Assembly: GCA_020137815.1 (NCBI GenBank) | Contig: CM035358.1 | Span: 1,858,536-1,922,535, forward strand | DNA: 64,000 bases | From: Hormiphora californensis | Taxonomy: Eukaryota > Ctenophora > Tentaculata > Cydippida > Pleurobrachiidae | Reading direction: 5' to 3' | Part shown: positions 63,001 through 64,000 of the stretch, in pieces | How the letters are laid out: each line of letters starts with the position of its first letter | Position numbering within the stretch: the first letter of the stretch is position 1 | Notes under the pieces: generated by a model | Told to the model about the DNA's origin: nothing | The model's database searches: none | What the model saw: the letters and a program-made list of their open reading frames with translations, nothing else | Position numbers and translations under genes: made by a program

Positions 63001-64000
63001 TGGAAAGTTTGGAACCCGATGGATTTTTTGAGAGAACCACCAACTTTTTCACTCAATTAGCCCAAAAAAGTGCTGTGGTGAAGGATTTTCTAAGGTGTAT
63101 GGTTACACTGTTCTTCATGGAGTCTGCCATTTGTTCCATGCATTTACATGGAATCGATCTACATGGAATATACCATTTTGATGTGAGTTAAACAGAAGTT
63201 CTATCTACATTCTACATGCACAGTGCGGGATAAATGATAATGTAGCGCTTTTCAAGGCATGGTATTATATAGGTAATATAGCTAACTAGAGAGCCCAGGC
63301 AAAGACCAACAACTCCTCTCACCCCCTATTGACTCTTCTCAACACCTCCCACCCCTCCCAAACGGAGCAAATTGTTGCACGCTAGTGTTGCACGCTAGTG
63401 TTGCACGCTTCTTAGACGACGCGACATCTCCAAATTATAATAGAGATCCTTTTAGAGTTTTCATTCTTCCTTCCGCAACATTGTGTGTTACAACTATTCT
63501 CCCCTTCGTGATCTAGTTGGAAGATTGGTCGTTTATCTACCAAGCTGTGGAAGATCGGTTGCCAGCCAATTGTAGTGGTCGACATCATATCCTAGTGTGG
63601 ACGTTGAATTTCATCAAAGACTACCTCTTCAAACTGGATGTTAGTTGTTACTCGCTAACTTTTACCATTACAACACTACTCAACCAATTAAATTACAACC
63701 AGTAGGCAGCAATAATTCTAATATGCCACTTTTCCAGGATTCACAAAAGAGAGATCTGCTGCGTCGATTTGAAGATGAAGACACCCTCAATTCAACAGTA
63801 TATGACGAGGCCATTACTCTCCTACAACATTTCATCCTACAGTTGCTGCAAAAGCCATGGAAAGAGCTAGTGGTAATTATTAATTAATGAATTGGTGGTC
63901 CTATTTAACTGATAAACATACGACACAATGAATATAACGCTTCAGATTGAGCTAACTAGTGTACGGGGCCTTGTAAAGGCAACTAACAAGTTACTACATA
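54144..64000 (+). CDS. Large multi-exon gene, acidic N-terminus, possibly RNF213-like (continues past window)
   Basis: Exons: 54144-54888, 55032-55364, 58166-58285, 58511-58583, 61063-61361, 61455-61636, 61741-61907, 62087-62218, 62299-62488, 62656-62732, 62942-63182, 63517-63639, 63738-63872 and one from 63946 running off the end. All phases join: about 939 residues plus the last exon. Residues 1-95 (RFRVSWKGRP...EFSLSYQPE...DIDDEDDM) resemble a PB1 domain. Then come Pro/Gln repeats (HGVPTPQPDH), a VTGS tandem repeat and an acidic region. From exon 5 there is a beta-rich module (MTPVTFVVFAKVNDDVCIDF) followed by alpha-helical, Leu-rich sequence. The order of a carbohydrate-binding-like module before a long helical stalk resembles RNF213 (mysterin), but the AAA+ and RING parts would be outside. 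Exon structure is solid; family is tentative. Confidence 0.7.
55045..55203 (+). repeat. Coding minisatellite, unit GTTACTG(G/A)T(T/A/G)(C/T)T
   Basis: About 13 copies of a 12-bp unit inside exon 2 of the large gene. In the spliced frame it encodes VTD/VTG with S, T or A. In the frame continuous with exon 1 it would encode poly-Leu/Val. Confidence 0.9.
56030..57779 (-). mobile_element. LINE remnant: AlkB-like + SGNH-like ORF1 joined to the RT thumb
   Basis: ORF 56568-57779 (403 residues, ATG at 57779). Residues about 60-215 are an AlkB-type Fe(II)/2-oxoglutarate dioxygenase: CLVTRYRRGEGVHYHSD with HxD at 134-136, distal His near 192/195 (QEHFKH), and RYALSFR (205-211) for 2-oxoglutarate. After a Pro/Ser/Val-rich linker, TLLLGTSMTKW and VIVAFGTNDIRRW look like blocks I and III of an SGNH hydrolase. 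The frame then runs into sequence that, in another frame (56030-56647), is the end of a LINE reverse transcriptase (LYISLVRSLFEHCSQIWRP, LQKRATKWI). The endonuclease and RT core are missing, so the element is internally deleted. It lies in intron 2 of the large gene, opposite strand. Confidence 0.75.
58651..59686 (-). mobile_element. Helitron-like element 1 of a tandem row, 1036 bp
   Basis: On the minus strand it begins TCTTAATTAAAAGATGC (59686) and ends with the hairpin TTCGCCCGTAGGGCGAA, then CGGGTTTACTAG (58651), followed by T. The 3' end matches the one at 19318-19354. It shares GTAGAAAAGCTTTTGC-like and GCACGTGCAGTAT stretches with element 2. No Rep/helicase coding. Confidence 0.65.
59687..60450 (-). 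mobile_element. Helitron-like element 2 of the row, 764 bp
   Basis: On the minus strand it begins TCTATATTATAAAGCAGAGA (60450) and ends GCCTGGGCTCTCTAG (59687), directly at the 5' TC of element 1. It contains a (CT)n tract at 60018-60102 and GTGATAAAGATCCGTAGAA sequence shared with element 1. Confidence 0.65.
60451..61040 (-). mobile_element. Helitron-like element 3 of the row, 590 bp
   Basis: It has the same 5' end as element 2 (TCTATATTATAAAGCAGAGA at 61040, preceded by A) and the same 3' end GCCTGGGCTCTCTAG at 60451, abutting element 2. It is rich in CCCCTATTGACTCC-like words. Confidence 0.65.
62720..62880. repeat. Tandem repeat, unit AGTTAAAGTAACAAACTCTC
   Basis: About four copies of a 33-bp unit including CCCTATCTCCCT, in the intron after exon 62656-62732; the end of the exon with its donor (ACTCCTGGGTAAGT) recurs near 62876. 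Confidence 0.8.
63286..63446 (-). mobile_element. Complete 161-bp Helitron-like mini-element
   Basis: On the minus strand it starts A|TCTCTATTATAATTTGG (63446) and ends GCCTGGGCTCTCTAG|T (63286). Insertion is exactly between A and T. Inside are two and a half copies of GCGTGCAACACTA. It lies in an intron of the large gene. Confidence 0.7.

Overview
The window is nuclear DNA from a multicellular animal. Its genes are split into many short exons with GT-AG introns, the proteins are metazoan types (septin-6 group, RNA polymerase I subunit 2, Rab, Rce1, CISD3-like, C-type lectins, class-A-like GPCRs), and the non-coding part is full of (GA)n/(TTTG)n microsatellites and foldback transposons. Compact introns and odd GPCRs make a demosponge my best guess, but this is inference; no rRNA or mitochondrial marker is present.

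Layout: 1-1263 is the 3' part of a GPCR gene (+). 3851-7154 is a tandem copy of its last two exons and downstream DNA. 7209-10604 is a complete third GPCR (+). 11970-18271 is a septin (-). 18571-19607 and 20197-20780 are two tandem CISD3-like iron-sulfur genes (-). 20818-21535 is homopolymer sequence that looks like an artefact. 23230-24795 is the CAAX protease Rce1 (+). 25101-28728 and 31744-36838 are tandem duplicated secreted C-type lectin genes (-). 37825-47316 is POLR1B in 24 exons (-). 47982-50177 is a Rab GTPase with a CaaX tail (-). 50.3-52.7 kb holds LINE fragments. 54144 to the window end is a large multi-exon gene (+), possibly RNF213-like, with a LINE remnant in one intron and a tandem row of Helitron-like elements in another.

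The host genes look like an unlinked set of housekeeping and surface/secreted functions rather than a pathway. Rce1 and a CaaX-ended Rab are in the same window, but nothing shows that this is more than coincidence. Local duplication is the main theme: GPCRs, CISD3-like genes and lectins all occur as tandem copies, and comparing copies dates several insertions by giving empty sites.

Most interesting: (i) a LINE remnant whose ORF joins an AlkB-type dioxygenase to an SGNH-hydrolase-like domain; (ii) a POLR1B intron in which the end of the coding exon and its 5' splice site have been amplified about 15 times; (iii) a head-to-tail row of three Helitron-like elements, a 161-bp complete mini-element, and a head-to-head pair forming a palindrome; (iv) several long foldback elements with clear target duplications.
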